Source: Pseudomonas sp.
GTDB taxonomy: Bacteria > Pseudomonadota > Gammaproteobacteria > Pseudomonadales > Pseudomonadaceae
Direction of reading: 5' to 3'
Length of the DNA stretch: 64,000 nucleotides
Assembly (NCBI RefSeq): GCF_002796985.1
Contig: NZ_PEKX01000011.1
Span: 59,869 to 123,868, forward strand
Below the pieces are notes generated by a model. It searched no databases. It worked only from the letters and a program-made list of their open reading frames with translations, and was not told the DNA's origin. The position numbers were made by a program, and so were the translations under genes. The number at the start of each line of letters is the position of its first letter. Positions within the stretch are counted from its first letter, which is position 1. Below are positions 16,972-25,744 of the stretch, in pieces.

Positions 16972-18353
16972 AGCCGGCCAGCCTGTCGCTGCGCATCGGC
17001 TTGTGGGTCGGCGCGCTCGGTTCGGTCCTGACGCTGTTGCTGGTCACCCTGGCCTACCTCGCTCTCGACCACCAACTGGACCAACGCGCCCACCGCGAGC
17101 TGGAAGACAAGCTCGGGCAGCTGCGTCATGCGCTGGATGCCGACCCCGGCCTCGCCGCCCTGCCCCTGCGCGGCCATGCCCTGCAGGACCAGTTGATGGG
17201 CCATGACAACCTCAGCGCCGTACTCCTCGAAGAGCAGCGCGGCCGGCCGGCGCAATTCAGCAGCGCACCGAATCCTGATCTGCCGATACTCGATGAATTC
17301 GCCGGCAGTGGCCGCGCCTTCGCCTGGACCTCGCCGGACGGCCGGCGCCTGCTCACCGAACGCAGCCTGATCCGCCTGCGCGACGGCAACACCCTGCGGG
17401 TATTCCTGACCCTGGATCGGCGTGACGACGACGCCCTGCTCGGCGCCTTCCTGCGTTCGGCCTGGCTGGCGCTGCCGCCGCTGCTGCTGTTGATCGCCCT
17501 CGGCGCGCGACTGGTGGCCAAGCGCGGTCTGCAGCCTTTGCGGCAGTTTGGCCAGGTGGCCTCGCTGGTCACCACGCAAGACCTCAGCCACCGCATTCCG
17601 GTGCAGGACCTGCCACGGGAACTGGGCAAGGCCGCGCGGGCGTTGAACCTGATGCTGCACCGGCTGGACGGTGGCGTGCAGCAGCTCACGCAGTTCTCCG
17701 ACGACATTGCCCACGAGTTGCGCTCGCCCATCGGCAACCTGCTGGGCAAGGCGCAGGTGACGCTGTCGCGGCCAAGGGACAAGGAAGAATACGAAGCCGT
17801 GCTCGCTGCAAGCATCGAGGAGCTGGAACGGGTCGGGCGGATCGTCAGTGACATGCTGTTCCTCGCCCAGGTCAGCCACCCGCGCGCACTGCTGCCGCAG
17901 GAGCCGGTACAGCTGGAAGAAGAAGCGGCAAAAGTCGCCGAGCTGTTCGATTTCAGCGCCGAGGAGAAGTCGCTGCGCATCGTCATCGAGGGTCGGGGCC
18001 AGGTGGTGGGCGACCGCCTGATGATCCAGCGGGCCATTTCCAACCTGCTGTCCAACGCCATCCGCCACACGCCCGAGGGCGAGTGCATCAACGTGCAGGT
18101 GCGCGACGACGGTGAGGCAGTGACGCTACAGGTGCAGAACCCGGGTACGGGCATTGCCGCCGAGCATCTGGAACACCTGTTCGAGCGCTTCTACCGGGTG
18201 GACAAGGGCCGCTCGCGGGCCCAGGGCGGCACGGGCCTGGGGCTGGCCATCGTGCGTTCGATCATGGAGTTGCACCTGGGAACGGCCAGCGCACAAAGCT
18301 CGGAGGAAGGGCCGACGCGCTTCCTCCTGAAGTTTCCCTGTTCGCCCGACTGA
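16968..18353 (+). CDS. czcS: CzcS heavy-metal sensor histidine kinase
   Basis: The product is 461 residues: membrane helix about 10-30, periplasmic sensor region to about 165, second helix near LPPLLLLIALGARLVA, HAMP about 185-235, HisKA with FSDDIAHELRSPIGNLLG (catalytic His), and HATPase with N-box SNLLSNAIRHTPEG and G-box GGTGLGLAIVRSIMELH. This is the heavy-metal sensor kinase layout (CusS/CopS/CzcS). ATGA overlap with czcR. Converges with the DUF2790 gene with only one base between stops. Confidence 0.92.
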   Translation: MKPASLSLRIGLWVGALGSVLTLLLVTLAYLALDHQLDQRAHRELEDKLGQLRHALDADPGLAALPLRGHALQDQLMGHDNLSAVLLEEQRGRPAQFSSAPNPDLPILDEFAGSGRAFAWTSPDGRRLLTERSLIRLRDGNTLRVFLTLDRRDDDALLGAFLRSAWLALPPLLLLIALGARLVAKRGLQPLRQFGQVASLVTTQDLSHRIPVQDLPRELGKAARALNLMLHRLDGGVQQLTQFSDDIAHELRSPIGNLLGKAQVTLSRPRDKEEYEAVLAASIEELERVGRIVSDMLFLAQVSHPRALLPQEPVQLEEEAAKVAELFDFSAEEKSLRIVIEGRGQVVGDRLMIQRAISNLLSNAIRHTPEGECINVQVRDDGEAVTLQVQNPGTGIAAEHLEHLFERFYRVDKGRSRAQGGTGLGLAIVRSIMELHLGTASAQSSEEGPTRFLLKFPCSPD

Positions 18354-18354
18354 A

Positions 18355-18690
18355 TCAGCGGGTGGCGCGACAGGCCACGCGCTCGGTGCGGTACTCGATG
18401 GCCTGCTCGTCGCCAAAGGAATCCTTGTAGCGCATCTGCACCGGCACCACGCCGCAGTCCTTGCTCAGGGGCGTGACTGCCACCACTTCGGCGATGTCCA
18501 GGTTCATCCCATAGGTGTACTGCTTCGCCTCGGCGATCTGCGTCGGCGAGGGTGCGCTCTGGCGGGCCTGCATGGCTTGCTGGCGGGCCTGCTCCATGCG
18601 GGCGAAGGTGATGTCGCCGCCGCCATCGGCCAGCGCCAGGGAAGAAGTGCCCAGCAGGGCCGTCAGCAGGAAGATGCGGGAGAGTTTCAT
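18355..18690 (-). CDS. DUF2790 periplasmic protein
   Basis: The product is 111 residues from ATG 18690 (Shine-Dalgarno GAGGTGA). Signal peptide ends near SLALA. The C-terminal half carries the DUF2790 pattern: YTYGMNLDIAEVVAVTP, then CGVVPVQMRYKDSFG, and a final Cys (RVACRATR); the two cysteines could form a disulfide. DUF2790 genes in Pseudomonas often sit beside metal two-component systems. Function unknown; a periplasmic metal-buffering or signalling role is inference. Its promoter matches that of czcCBA. Confidence 0.85.
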   Translation of the reverse strand: MKLSRIFLLTALLGTSSLALADGGGDITFARMEQARQQAMQARQSAPSPTQIAEAKQYTYGMNLDIAEVVAVTPLSKDCGVVPVQMRYKDSFGDEQAIEYRTERVACRATR

Positions 18691-18725
18691 GGCAGTCACC
18701 TCGTGGGTGTGTGGGGAATGACTCC

Positions 18726-18779
18726 ACTGTATGAGGCCGCCGCTAACGGGAAGCTGAGGCAAGGATGACGATTCGGTTA
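18726..18779 (-). promoter_or_regulatory. Composite response-regulator promoter of the DUF2790 gene
   Basis: Read on the minus strand: TAACC-GAAT-CGTCA (18766-18779), after 8 nt TCA, after 6 nt CGTTA, after 12 nt the -10 TACAGT (18726-18731). The block CTCAGCTTCCCGTTAGC is almost the same as in the small-RNA promoter at 5680-5697. The inverted box itself is the most degenerate of the four. The remaining DNA to 19021 shows no gene. Confidence 0.6.
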
Positions 18780-19021
18780 TCCGCACTGATGGCCATCGTG
18801 GAACTTTCCCGCCACTCATCCGCGCATTTTCCTACCGGTGAACTCTCGGCGTCCGACGACTGTCTGTGTGCTGTCGGCCCTCCGGGTAGGAATTCTGGCC
18901 ATTAGCCACCCGGACAGCCCTGAACCGGCCAGTTCTGAACCCTTCGTTCCAGATAAATCGCCCGGCCGGCGTTTTCGCTCCCGCAAGGCGGGTTTCGTTT
19001 CAAGTCATGTGAAGATTGCCC

Positions 19022-19690
19022 ATGCCCCTATCGCGTCGCTTCCCCGCACGAGTTACTTCCCTCCAGACCCGCGCCCTCGGTGCCTGCCTGCTTGGAGGCC
19101 TGCTGGCAGCCGGCGCCCCGGCCCAGGCCGAGGAACCGGCGAGCAACGCGCGCTGGGTGAACGACAGCCTGAGCACCTACGTGCGCAGCGGCCCCACCGA
19201 TGGCTACCGCATCGTCGGCACCCTCACCTCCGGGCAGAAGGTCCAGCTGGTCAGCACCTCGGGCGACTACAGCCAGGTGCGCAGCGACAGCGGCAACAGC
19301 GTGTGGATCGCCAGCAAGGACCTGCAGGAAAAGCCTGGCCAGGCCGAGCGTCTGCCCGCGCTAGAGCAGCAGGTCACCGAGCTGACGACCCAACTGCAGA
19401 CCATCGACGATTCCTGGAAGAACCGCGTGCAGGGCATGCAGGAAACCCTGGATGCCCGCAAGAAGCTCATCGATGAGTTGCAGGCCGCGCGCAGTGCGCT
19501 GGACAGCGAGCTGAACGAGGCGCGCTCGAAACTGCGCGACACCCAGGCGCAACTGGGCGACGAGAACAAGCAGGTGCTGATGCGCTACATGGCCTACGGC
19601 GGCAGCATCGCCGGCGTCGGCCTGCTGGCCGGGCTGATCCTGCCGACCATGCTGCGCGTGCGCCGCAAGCGCAGTACCGAGTGGGTCTGA
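19022..19690 (+). CDS. SH3-domain membrane protein (TIGR04211 type)
   Basis: The product is 222 residues from ATG 19022. Signal peptide ends at APAQA-EE; then a bacterial SH3 domain (WVNDSLSTYVRSGPTDGYRI to VWIASKDL, about 40-100), a long coiled coil (about 105-185), and a C-terminal membrane helix (YMAYGGSIAGVGLLAGLILP) with a basic tail. This is the layout of the SH3/coiled-coil family conserved in gamma-proteobacteria (YgiM-like). It probably binds the cell wall from the inner membrane. Monocistronic as far as can be seen. Confidence 0.85.
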   Translation: MPLSRRFPARVTSLQTRALGACLLGGLLAAGAPAQAEEPASNARWVNDSLSTYVRSGPTDGYRIVGTLTSGQKVQLVSTSGDYSQVRSDSGNSVWIASKDLQEKPGQAERLPALEQQVTELTTQLQTIDDSWKNRVQGMQETLDARKKLIDELQAARSALDSELNEARSKLRDTQAQLGDENKQVLMRYMAYGGSIAGVGLLAGLILPTMLRVRRKRSTEWV

Positions 19691-19771
19691 CGCTTCAGTC
19701 GATGTGCAATTCGTACTGCCGATAACCCAGAGCGTCGCTGCCCGCCCCAACCAGGCGCTTCCAGCAGACCT

Positions 19772-19970
19772 GTAGGAGCGAGCTTGCTCGCGAACCCGCC
19801 CAACGCCGACCTTGCCGGGGGATCGCGCCCATGGGGCTCCCCTACAGGTCAGCTACGTCGTTTCCACCTTTGTAGGAACGGGCCATGCCCGCGATCCGCG
19901 GACACCGTCCGCGCCAGCCGCTGGCACCGAAGCATCTGGAATGCCATCGCGGACGAAGTCCGCACCTACG
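19772..19970. repeat. Cluster of REP-like repeats (families A, E, D)
   Basis: One family A half unit (19772-19796), family E units around 19806-19846 and 19862-19905, and a family D-like unit (GCGGACGAAGTCCGCACC, about 19948-19966). The 408-bp gap 19691-20098 otherwise holds no supportable gene. Confidence 0.7.
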
Positions 19971-20098
19971 CGCATGGACGGGTTGGGCGCAAGGGCTGTC
20001 GCAGGCATGGCCAGCTCCTACAGGGGAGCTCCGGCGTCAGTCTGTAGGATGGGCGGGGACGCCTAGTCCATGCCGGCGTCAAATCCAGTGCACTGAAC

Positions 20099-20923
20099 TC
20101 ACTCCTTCGCCATCCCGAAACAATGCCGCGCCTGCGGGAACTGGCGCTCGCGCACCTCGCTGGCGAAGCGTTCGGCCGCCGCGCCGATCAGCTCGTCCAC
20201 CCGCACGTACTGTTCGGCGAACCGTGGAATCTGTTCGCCGGACAAGCCCAGCATGTCCTCCGTCACCAGCACCTGCCCGGCGCAGGCGGGTGAAGCGCCG
20301 ATGCCGATCACCGGGATATCCAGCCGATCACACACTTGCCGCGCCAGCGGCTCCAGCACGCCTTCGAGCACCACGCTGAAGGCCCCAGCCGCCGCCACGG
20401 CATCAGCGTCGCGCAACACGCGCGCTGCACCGGCCTCCTCCTTGCCCTGCACCTTGAAGCCGCCGAGGGCATTGAGCTTCTGCGGCATCAGGCCGATATG
20501 CGCCATCACCGGAATGCCGCGCTCGACCAGAAAGGCGATGGTCTCGGCCATCTCCGCGCCCCCTTCCAGCTTCACCGCCTGCGCGCCGCTTTCGGCGAGC
20601 ACCCGCGCGGCGGCGAGGAACGCCTGCTGCGGCGAGGCCTGGTAGCTGGCGAAGGGCATGTCCACCACCACGCAGGCCCGTTGCGAGCCACGGACCACCG
20701 CGGCGCCGTGGGCGATCATGGTGTCCAGGCTGACAGCCAGGGTATGCGGCATGCCGTAGAGCACCATGCCCAGCGAATCCCCCACCAGCAGCACATCGAC
20801 GTGCGGGTCCAACAGGCGCGCCATGGGCGCCGAGTAGGCGGTCAGCACGACCAGGCTGCCGGGTTCGCGGCGTTGACGGATGTCCAGGACGGACAGGCGT
20901 TGTTGCGGACGATGAACGCTCAT
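20099..20923 (-). CDS. panB: 3-methyl-2-oxobutanoate hydroxymethyltransferase
   Basis: The product is 274 residues from ATG 20923 (Shine-Dalgarno GGAG). It has the PanB TIM-barrel motifs: VVLTAYSAPMARLLD, LLVGDSLGMVLYG, TLAVSLDTMIAHGAAVVRG, VVVDMPF, LEGGAEM, GLMPQ and IGIGASPACAGQVLVTEDMLGL. The metal-ligand Asp and Glu positions (GDS, VDMPF, KLEGG) and the catalytic Glu region (VLEGV) are present. It makes ketopantoate in the pantothenate/CoA pathway. No panC is adjacent, so it is probably an extra copy. It is divergent from an AraC regulator. Confidence 0.88.
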   Translation of the reverse strand: MSVHRPQQRLSVLDIRQRREPGSLVVLTAYSAPMARLLDPHVDVLLVGDSLGMVLYGMPHTLAVSLDTMIAHGAAVVRGSQRACVVVDMPFASYQASPQQAFLAAARVLAESGAQAVKLEGGAEMAETIAFLVERGIPVMAHIGLMPQKLNALGGFKVQGKEEAGAARVLRDADAVAAAGAFSVVLEGVLEPLARQVCDRLDIPVIGIGASPACAGQVLVTEDMLGLSGEQIPRFAEQYVRVDELIGAAAERFASEVRERQFPQARHCFGMAKE

Positions 20924-21009
20924 GAGGTTCTCCCACTTCGGACTGGATTTGACCGAGGAAGACGCTACCATCGGCGCCAACTGACCCACTTCCGCAAGAG
21001 AGACAAGCT

Positions 21010-21810
21010 ATGCCGCCTACGGGACAGGATGCTCTGGCGCTTCCCGGCTTCACCGCCCTGCCCCGGCCGGTCTGGCTGCGCGCCTTCGACATGCCCGCCG
21101 GGCATGCGGTGGAACCCCACTCCCACCCCTGGGGCCAACTGATGTATGCCGCCAGCGGCGTGCTCGAAGCGACGACCGAGCAGTACGCCTGCGTGATCCC
21201 GCCACGCCGGGCGATGTGGCTGCCGGCGGGCGTCCGCCACAGCGCGCGGGCCCGCACGCTGGTGGTGCACCGCAGTTTCTACCTGGCGCCGGAACTGGCT
21301 GCCGGCCTGGGTCCCTGCCGCGTGCTGGAAATCTCACCGCTGCTGGACAACCTCATCCAGCGCGCCAGCGAGTTCCCCCGCGATTACCCGGACGAGGGGC
21401 CGGAAGCACGGCTCCTGCAGGTGCTGGTGGACGAGCTGCACAATGCAGCGGACTCCGGCCTCGCCCTGCCATTGCCGCGCGACGCCCGGCTGCGACGTGT
21501 CACCGACCACCTGCAAGAGCACCCCGGCGAGCGTCTGGGCATCGAAGACTGGGCTCAACGCGTGGGTGCCTCGCGGCGCACCCTGGCGCGGCTGTTCCGC
21601 GACGAGACCGGGCTGTCCTTCCGCGAGTGGCGCGAGCGCGTGCGCCTGCTGGCGGCGCTGCCGAGGCTGGAGCGGGGTGAGTCGGTGACGTTGATTGCCG
21701 GCGAGTTGGGCTATGAATCCACTTCGGCGTTCATCGAGCTGTTCCAGCGCCAGCTTCATACCTCGCCCGGCGCGTTGGCGCGGCAGATGCGGGCGGGTAA
21801 TCCAGCGTGA
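21010..21810 (+). CDS. AraC-family regulator with N-terminal cupin
   Basis: The product is 266 residues. A cupin-type sensor (EPHSHPWGQLMYAASGVLE, about 35-110) precedes a two-helix-turn-helix AraC DNA-binding domain (LGIEDWAQRVGASRRTLARLF and GELGYESTSAFIELFQRQL). This is the NimR/YqhC-like architecture. It is divergent from panB with an 86-bp gap and could control it, or itself, but no operator repeat is obvious. Confidence 0.85.
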   Translation: MPPTGQDALALPGFTALPRPVWLRAFDMPAGHAVEPHSHPWGQLMYAASGVLEATTEQYACVIPPRRAMWLPAGVRHSARARTLVVHRSFYLAPELAAGLGPCRVLEISPLLDNLIQRASEFPRDYPDEGPEARLLQVLVDELHNAADSGLALPLPRDARLRRVTDHLQEHPGERLGIEDWAQRVGASRRTLARLFRDETGLSFREWRERVRLLAALPRLERGESVTLIAGELGYESTSAFIELFQRQLHTSPGALARQMRAGNPA

Positions 21811-21877
21811 CGGGGAGGATTTCGCGGACAAGGTCCGCGTGTATGGTGTCAGGGTAGGAACCTGTCGGGGGTGGAAC

Positions 21878-21953
21878 GTAGGGCGGATAACCCGGAACGG
21901 GTTATCCGCCGATGGCCTCGCGGGGGATAACGCTGCCGCGTTATGCGCCCTAC
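21878..21953. repeat. REP-like palindrome (family C)
   Basis: GTAGGGCGGATAACCCGG and its mirror, then GGGGATAACGCTGCCGCGTTATGCGCCCTAC. Two inverted units side by side in the metE upstream region. Nothing else coding is seen in 21811-22170. Confidence 0.75.
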
Positions 21954-22072
21954 GCTTTGCGATATATCGCGGATGCAGTCCGCTGGCACCCCGTCCTACA
22001 AAGAGTGACTCGGCAGGTTCGAGGTGGTTACTTGCGCGGACGTCGTTCGATCCTGCATCAAGCCAGAACAAC

Positions 22073-22093
22073 ATGAACATTTCTTATGTTCAT
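22073..22093 (+). promoter_or_regulatory. Perfect inverted repeat upstream of metE
   Basis: ATGAACAT-TTCTT-ATGTTCAT, 8-bp arms with a 5-bp spacer, ending 77 bp before the metE start. A second short palindrome TTTCATGAAA follows at 22113-22122. LysR-type regulators such as MetR bind dyads of this kind (TGAA...TTCA), but the spacing differs from the enteric MetR site, so the binder is uncertain. No cobalamin riboswitch core was recognised. Confidence 0.5.
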
Positions 22094-22170
22094 CACAAAA
22101 ACATTGAGTTTGTTTCATGAAAGCCGTGCCGCGAGAATTTCTCCATCGTTGATTCACTGGAGAATTTCAC

Positions 22171-24483
22171 ATGGCGCTGGCACACAACCTCGGCTTCCCC
22201 CGCATCGGCCGCGACCGCGAGCTGAAGAAGGCCCAGGAGGCCTTCTGGAAAGGCGAGCTGGACGAAGCCGGCCTGCGCGCGGTTGGCCGCGAACTGCGCG
22301 CCGCGCACTGGCAGGTGCAGAAAAACGCCGGCATCGAGCTGCTACCGGTGGGCGACTTCGCCTGGTACGACCAGGTGTTGACCCACTCGCTGACCTTCGG
22401 CGTGATCCCCGAGCGTTTCCGTGGCCACGGCGAGGCCAAGCCGACCCTGCAGACGCTGTTCGCCATGGCGCGAGGCGCTGTTGGAAATGAGAGCTGCGCA
22501 GGCTGCTGCGGCGCCCATGCGCAAGAGATGACCAAGTGGTTCGACACCAACTACCACTATCTCGTGCCCGAATTCACCGCTGACCAGCAGTTCGAACTGA
22601 GCTGGGAGCAATGGTTCGAGGAAGTGGAAGAAGCCCATGCCCTCGGCCACCGCGTCAAACCCGTGGTGATCGGCCCGCTGACCTATCTCTGGCTGGGCAA
22701 GGCCAAAGGGGGCGATTTCGACAAGCTGGACCTGGTCGAACGCCTGCTGCCGCTCTACGGCCAGATCTTCCGCCGCCTCGCCGCGCAAGGCGTGGAGTGG
22801 GTACAGATCGACGAGCCGATCCTCGCCCTCGACCTGCCGCAAGACTGGAAGAACGCCTTCGAGCGCACCTACAACCTGTTGCAGAGCGAACCGCTGAAGA
22901 AGCTGGTGGCCACCTATTTCGGCGGCCTGGACGACAACCTCGGCCTCGCCGCCGGCCTGCCCGTGGATGGCCTGCATCTTGATCTGGTGCGCGCACCCGA
23001 GCAGTTCCCGACCATCCTCGACCGCCTGCCGGCCTACAAGATTCTCTCCCTCGGGGTAGTCAACGGCCGCAACGTCTGGCGTTGCGGCCTGGAGAAGGCC
23101 CTCGACGTGCTGCGTTATGCCCACGACCGTGTGGGGGAGCGTCTGTGGGTCGCGCCGTCCTGCTCGCTGCTGCACAGCCCGGTAGACCTGGAGCGAGAAG
23201 ACCAACTGGATGCCGAGCTGAAGAGCTGGCTGGCCTTCGCCGTGCAGAAGTGCGCCGAAGTCGCCCTGCTCGCCCGCGCCATCAATCAGCCCGAAGCCCC
23301 GGAAGTCCTCGCTGCACTGGAGCGCAGCCGCGCCGTGCAAGCCAGCCGCGCCGCGTCGCCGCGCATCCACAAGGCGGAGGTAAAGGCGCGCCTGGCCGCC
23401 GTGAAAGCCGCCCATAGCCAGCGCCGCTCGCCCTTCGCCGAGCGCATCGTCAAGCAGCGCGCCGGCCTGAACCTGCCGGATTTCCCCACCACCACCATCG
23501 GCTCCTTCCCGCAGACCTCGGCCATCCGCCTCGCACGCCAGGCCTACAAGCAGGGCAAGCTCAGCGCCGGCGACTACACCGAAGCCATGCACAGCGAGAT
23601 TCGCCACGCCGTGCAGATCCAGGAACAGCTGGGGCTGGACGTGCTGGTGCACGGCGAGGCCGAGCGCAACGACATGGTCGAGTACTTCGCCGAGCAGCTC
23701 GACGGCTACCTCTTCACCCGCTTCGGCTGGGTGCAGAGTTATGGCTCGCGCTGCGTCAAGCCGGCAGTCATCTTCGGTGACCTGAGCCGCCCGAAAGCCA
23801 TGACCGTGGAGTGGATCCAGTACGCCCAGGGCCTCACCGACAAGGTCATGAAGGGCATGCTGACCGGCCCGGTGACCATGCTGATGTGGTCCTTCCCGCG
23901 CGAGGACGTGCCCCGCGAGGTACAGGCCCGCCAGTTGGCCCTGGCGATTCGCGACGAAGTGGTCGACCTGGAAGCCGCCGGCATCAGGATCGTGCAGATC
24001 GACGAGGCGGCCTTCCGCGAGGGCCTGCCGCTGCGCCGCAGTGACTGGGGGCGCTACCTGGACTGGGCCACCGAGGCGTTCCGTCTGTGCGCCTGCGGCG
24101 TGCGGGACGAAACCCAGATCCACACCCACATGTGCTACAGCGAGTTCAACGACGTGATCGAATCCATCGCCGCCATGGACGCCGACGTCATCACCATCGA
24201 GACCTCGCGCTCGGACATGGAGCTGCTGGAAGCTTTCGAGCAGTTCGAGTACCCCAACGAGATCGGCCCAGGCGTCTACGACATCCACTCGCCACGGGTG
24301 CCGGGCAAGGACGAGATGGTCAAGCTGCTGCGCAAGGCGGCCCAACGCATTCCCGCCGAACGCCTGTGGGTCAACCCGGATTGCGGCCTGAAGACCCGCG
24401 CCTGGCCGGAAACGGAAGCGGCGCTGGTGAACATGGTCGCCGCCGCCCGCGAGCTGCGTAGGGACGTGGCGCTGCTGGGTTGA
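22171..24483 (+). CDS. metE: Cobalamin-independent methionine synthase
   Basis: The product is 770 residues, full length. N-terminal domain begins LAHNLGFPRIGRDRELKKA; the linker and catalytic domain contain NLPDFPTTTIGSFPQT. The zinc ligands are visible: His and Cys in THMCYSEFND, and Cys in NPDCGLKTR. It transfers the methyl group of 5-methyltetrahydropteroyl-triglutamate to homocysteine in the cytoplasm. Monocistronic, with an inverted repeat upstream. Next to it is cobF, a gene of B12 synthesis. Confidence 0.97.
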   Translation: MALAHNLGFPRIGRDRELKKAQEAFWKGELDEAGLRAVGRELRAAHWQVQKNAGIELLPVGDFAWYDQVLTHSLTFGVIPERFRGHGEAKPTLQTLFAMARGAVGNESCAGCCGAHAQEMTKWFDTNYHYLVPEFTADQQFELSWEQWFEEVEEAHALGHRVKPVVIGPLTYLWLGKAKGGDFDKLDLVERLLPLYGQIFRRLAAQGVEWVQIDEPILALDLPQDWKNAFERTYNLLQSEPLKKLVATYFGGLDDNLGLAAGLPVDGLHLDLVRAPEQFPTILDRLPAYKILSLGVVNGRNVWRCGLEKALDVLRYAHDRVGERLWVAPSCSLLHSPVDLEREDQLDAELKSWLAFAVQKCAEVALLARAINQPEAPEVLAALERSRAVQASRAASPRIHKAEVKARLAAVKAAHSQRRSPFAERIVKQRAGLNLPDFPTTTIGSFPQTSAIRLARQAYKQGKLSAGDYTEAMHSEIRHAVQIQEQLGLDVLVHGEAERNDMVEYFAEQLDGYLFTRFGWVQSYGSRCVKPAVIFGDLSRPKAMTVEWIQYAQGLTDKVMKGMLTGPVTMLMWSFPREDVPREVQARQLALAIRDEVVDLEAAGIRIVQIDEAAFREGLPLRRSDWGRYLDWATEAFRLCACGVRDETQIHTHMCYSEFNDVIESIAAMDADVITIETSRSDMELLEAFEQFEYPNEIGPGVYDIHSPRVPGKDEMVKLLRKAAQRIPAERLWVNPDCGLKTRAWPETEAALVNMVAAARELRRDVALLG

Positions 24484-24541
24484 CGCGTTACGCCCCTTTG
24501 TTCAGGTCGCCGCCCTACGCTGCGGCCCTGTATCGCTGTTT

Positions 24542-24624
24542 GTAGGATGGCGTGGAGCGCAGCGATACCCATCGAATTCGTCGCACAGACAGCATGGGTA
24601 TCGCTGCGCTCCACGCCATCCTAC
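24542..24624. repeat. REP-like palindrome (family B, complete copy)
   Basis: Long near-perfect palindrome: GTAGGATGGCGTGGAGCGC to the start, mirrored at the end, with ATACCCAT / ATGGGTAT inside and a 20-bp variable centre. Copies at 5988-6080 (degenerate), 56331-56412 and 61939-62020. Confidence 0.85.
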
Positions 24625-24741
24625 GAAATCCTTGTAGGCCCCAAGCGGTATCCGCCCCAAGCTGCTGCGGCCATCCGGCGCGTGAGCCGGAGCGGCAACG
24701 GGAGTATGGTTGAGCGCCTCGATCCAGCAGCAGGACCAGAC

Positions 24742-25506
24742 ATGAAGCAACTGCTCATCATCGGCATCGGCGCGGGCGACCCCGAGTACCTCACCGTGCA
24801 GGCGATCAACGCGATGAACCGTGCCGACGTGTTCTTCCTTATGGACAAGGGCGCGAGCAAGGACAAACTGATCCAGCTGCGCCGCGACATCCTGCAGCGC
24901 TACGTCAGCCGGAGCGACTACCGCATCGTCGAAGCCGACAGCCCCGAGCGCCTGCGCGAAGGCGGTTATGCCGGGCAGGTGCGTGACCTCAATCTCGCCA
25001 AGCAGCGGGTGTTCGAGCGGTTGATCGAGGACGAAGTGAAGGACGGCCAGTGCGGCGCCTTCCTCGTCTGGGGCGACCCGTCGCTGTACGACAGCACCCT
25101 GCGCATCCTCGACGCGATCCTGCGCGAAGGCCGCGTGGCCTTCGATTACCAGGTGATCCCCGGCATCACCAGCGTGCAGGCCCTCGCTGCGCGCCACCGG
25201 GTGCCGCTGAACGCCATCGGCCAGTCGGTGCAGATCACCACCGGCCGGCGCCTGGCCGAAGGCTTCCCGCAGAACGCCGAGAGCGTGGTGGTGATGCTCG
25301 ATGCCGAAGACACCTACCGCCAGCTGGACGACCCGGAACTGGAAATCTACTGGGGCGCCTACGTCGGCACGCCGGAGGAAATCCTGCTGGGCGGGCGGCT
25401 CGCCGAGGTCGGCGAAACCATCCAGCGCACGCGCCAGGAAGCCCGCGAGGCCAACGGCTGGATCATGGATACCTACCTGCTGCGGCGCGCGCCGAAGGAC
25501 GACTGA
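24742..25506 (+). CDS. cobF: Precorrin-6A synthase (deacetylating)
   Basis: The product is 254 residues from ATG 24742 (MKQLLIIGIGAGDPEYLTVQA). The opening GIGAGDPEYLT and the internal FLVWGDPSLYDST and VIPGITSVQALAARH match the CobF branch of SAM-dependent corrin methyltransferases. CobF methylates C-1 of precorrin-5 with loss of acetate in aerobic cobalamin synthesis. In Pseudomonas it commonly stands apart from the main cob cluster. The frame extends upstream into a REP repeat, which is not coding. Confidence 0.92.
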   Translation: MKQLLIIGIGAGDPEYLTVQAINAMNRADVFFLMDKGASKDKLIQLRRDILQRYVSRSDYRIVEADSPERLREGGYAGQVRDLNLAKQRVFERLIEDEVKDGQCGAFLVWGDPSLYDSTLRILDAILREGRVAFDYQVIPGITSVQALAARHRVPLNAIGQSVQITTGRRLAEGFPQNAESVVVMLDAEDTYRQLDDPELEIYWGAYVGTPEEILLGGRLAEVGETIQRTRQEAREANGWIMDTYLLRRAPKDD

Positions 25507-25551
25507 GCCCCCACGCAGGGCGCACGACACCCACAGCGCCATCCGCCGAAG

Positions 25552-25671
25552 TGGCGGATAACCCGTACCGGGTTATGCGCCCTACGGTTTTGAGTAGGGC
25601 GCATAACGCGCCAGCGTTATCCGCCGCGAGACAACTGGCGGATAACCCATGCCGGGTCAAGCGCCCTGCGG
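25552..25671. repeat. REP-like repeats (family C, three half-units)
   Basis: GGCGGATAACCCGTACCGGG with its mirror, then GTAGGGCGCATAACGCGCC with its mirror, then a third GGCGGATAACCC half. All lie between cobF and the next gene. Confidence 0.75.
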
Positions 25672-25744
25672 CTCTGAGCAGGCTTGGCAAAAGCGGCTAG
25701 AGTGATTTCGTTGTGTCGCCAACGCCCGCGGGAGCACCTCGCTC

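Noticed and set aside
22342..24345. Minus-strand open frame of 667 codons opposite metE
   Set aside because: Shadow of metE, which is unmistakable on the plus strand.
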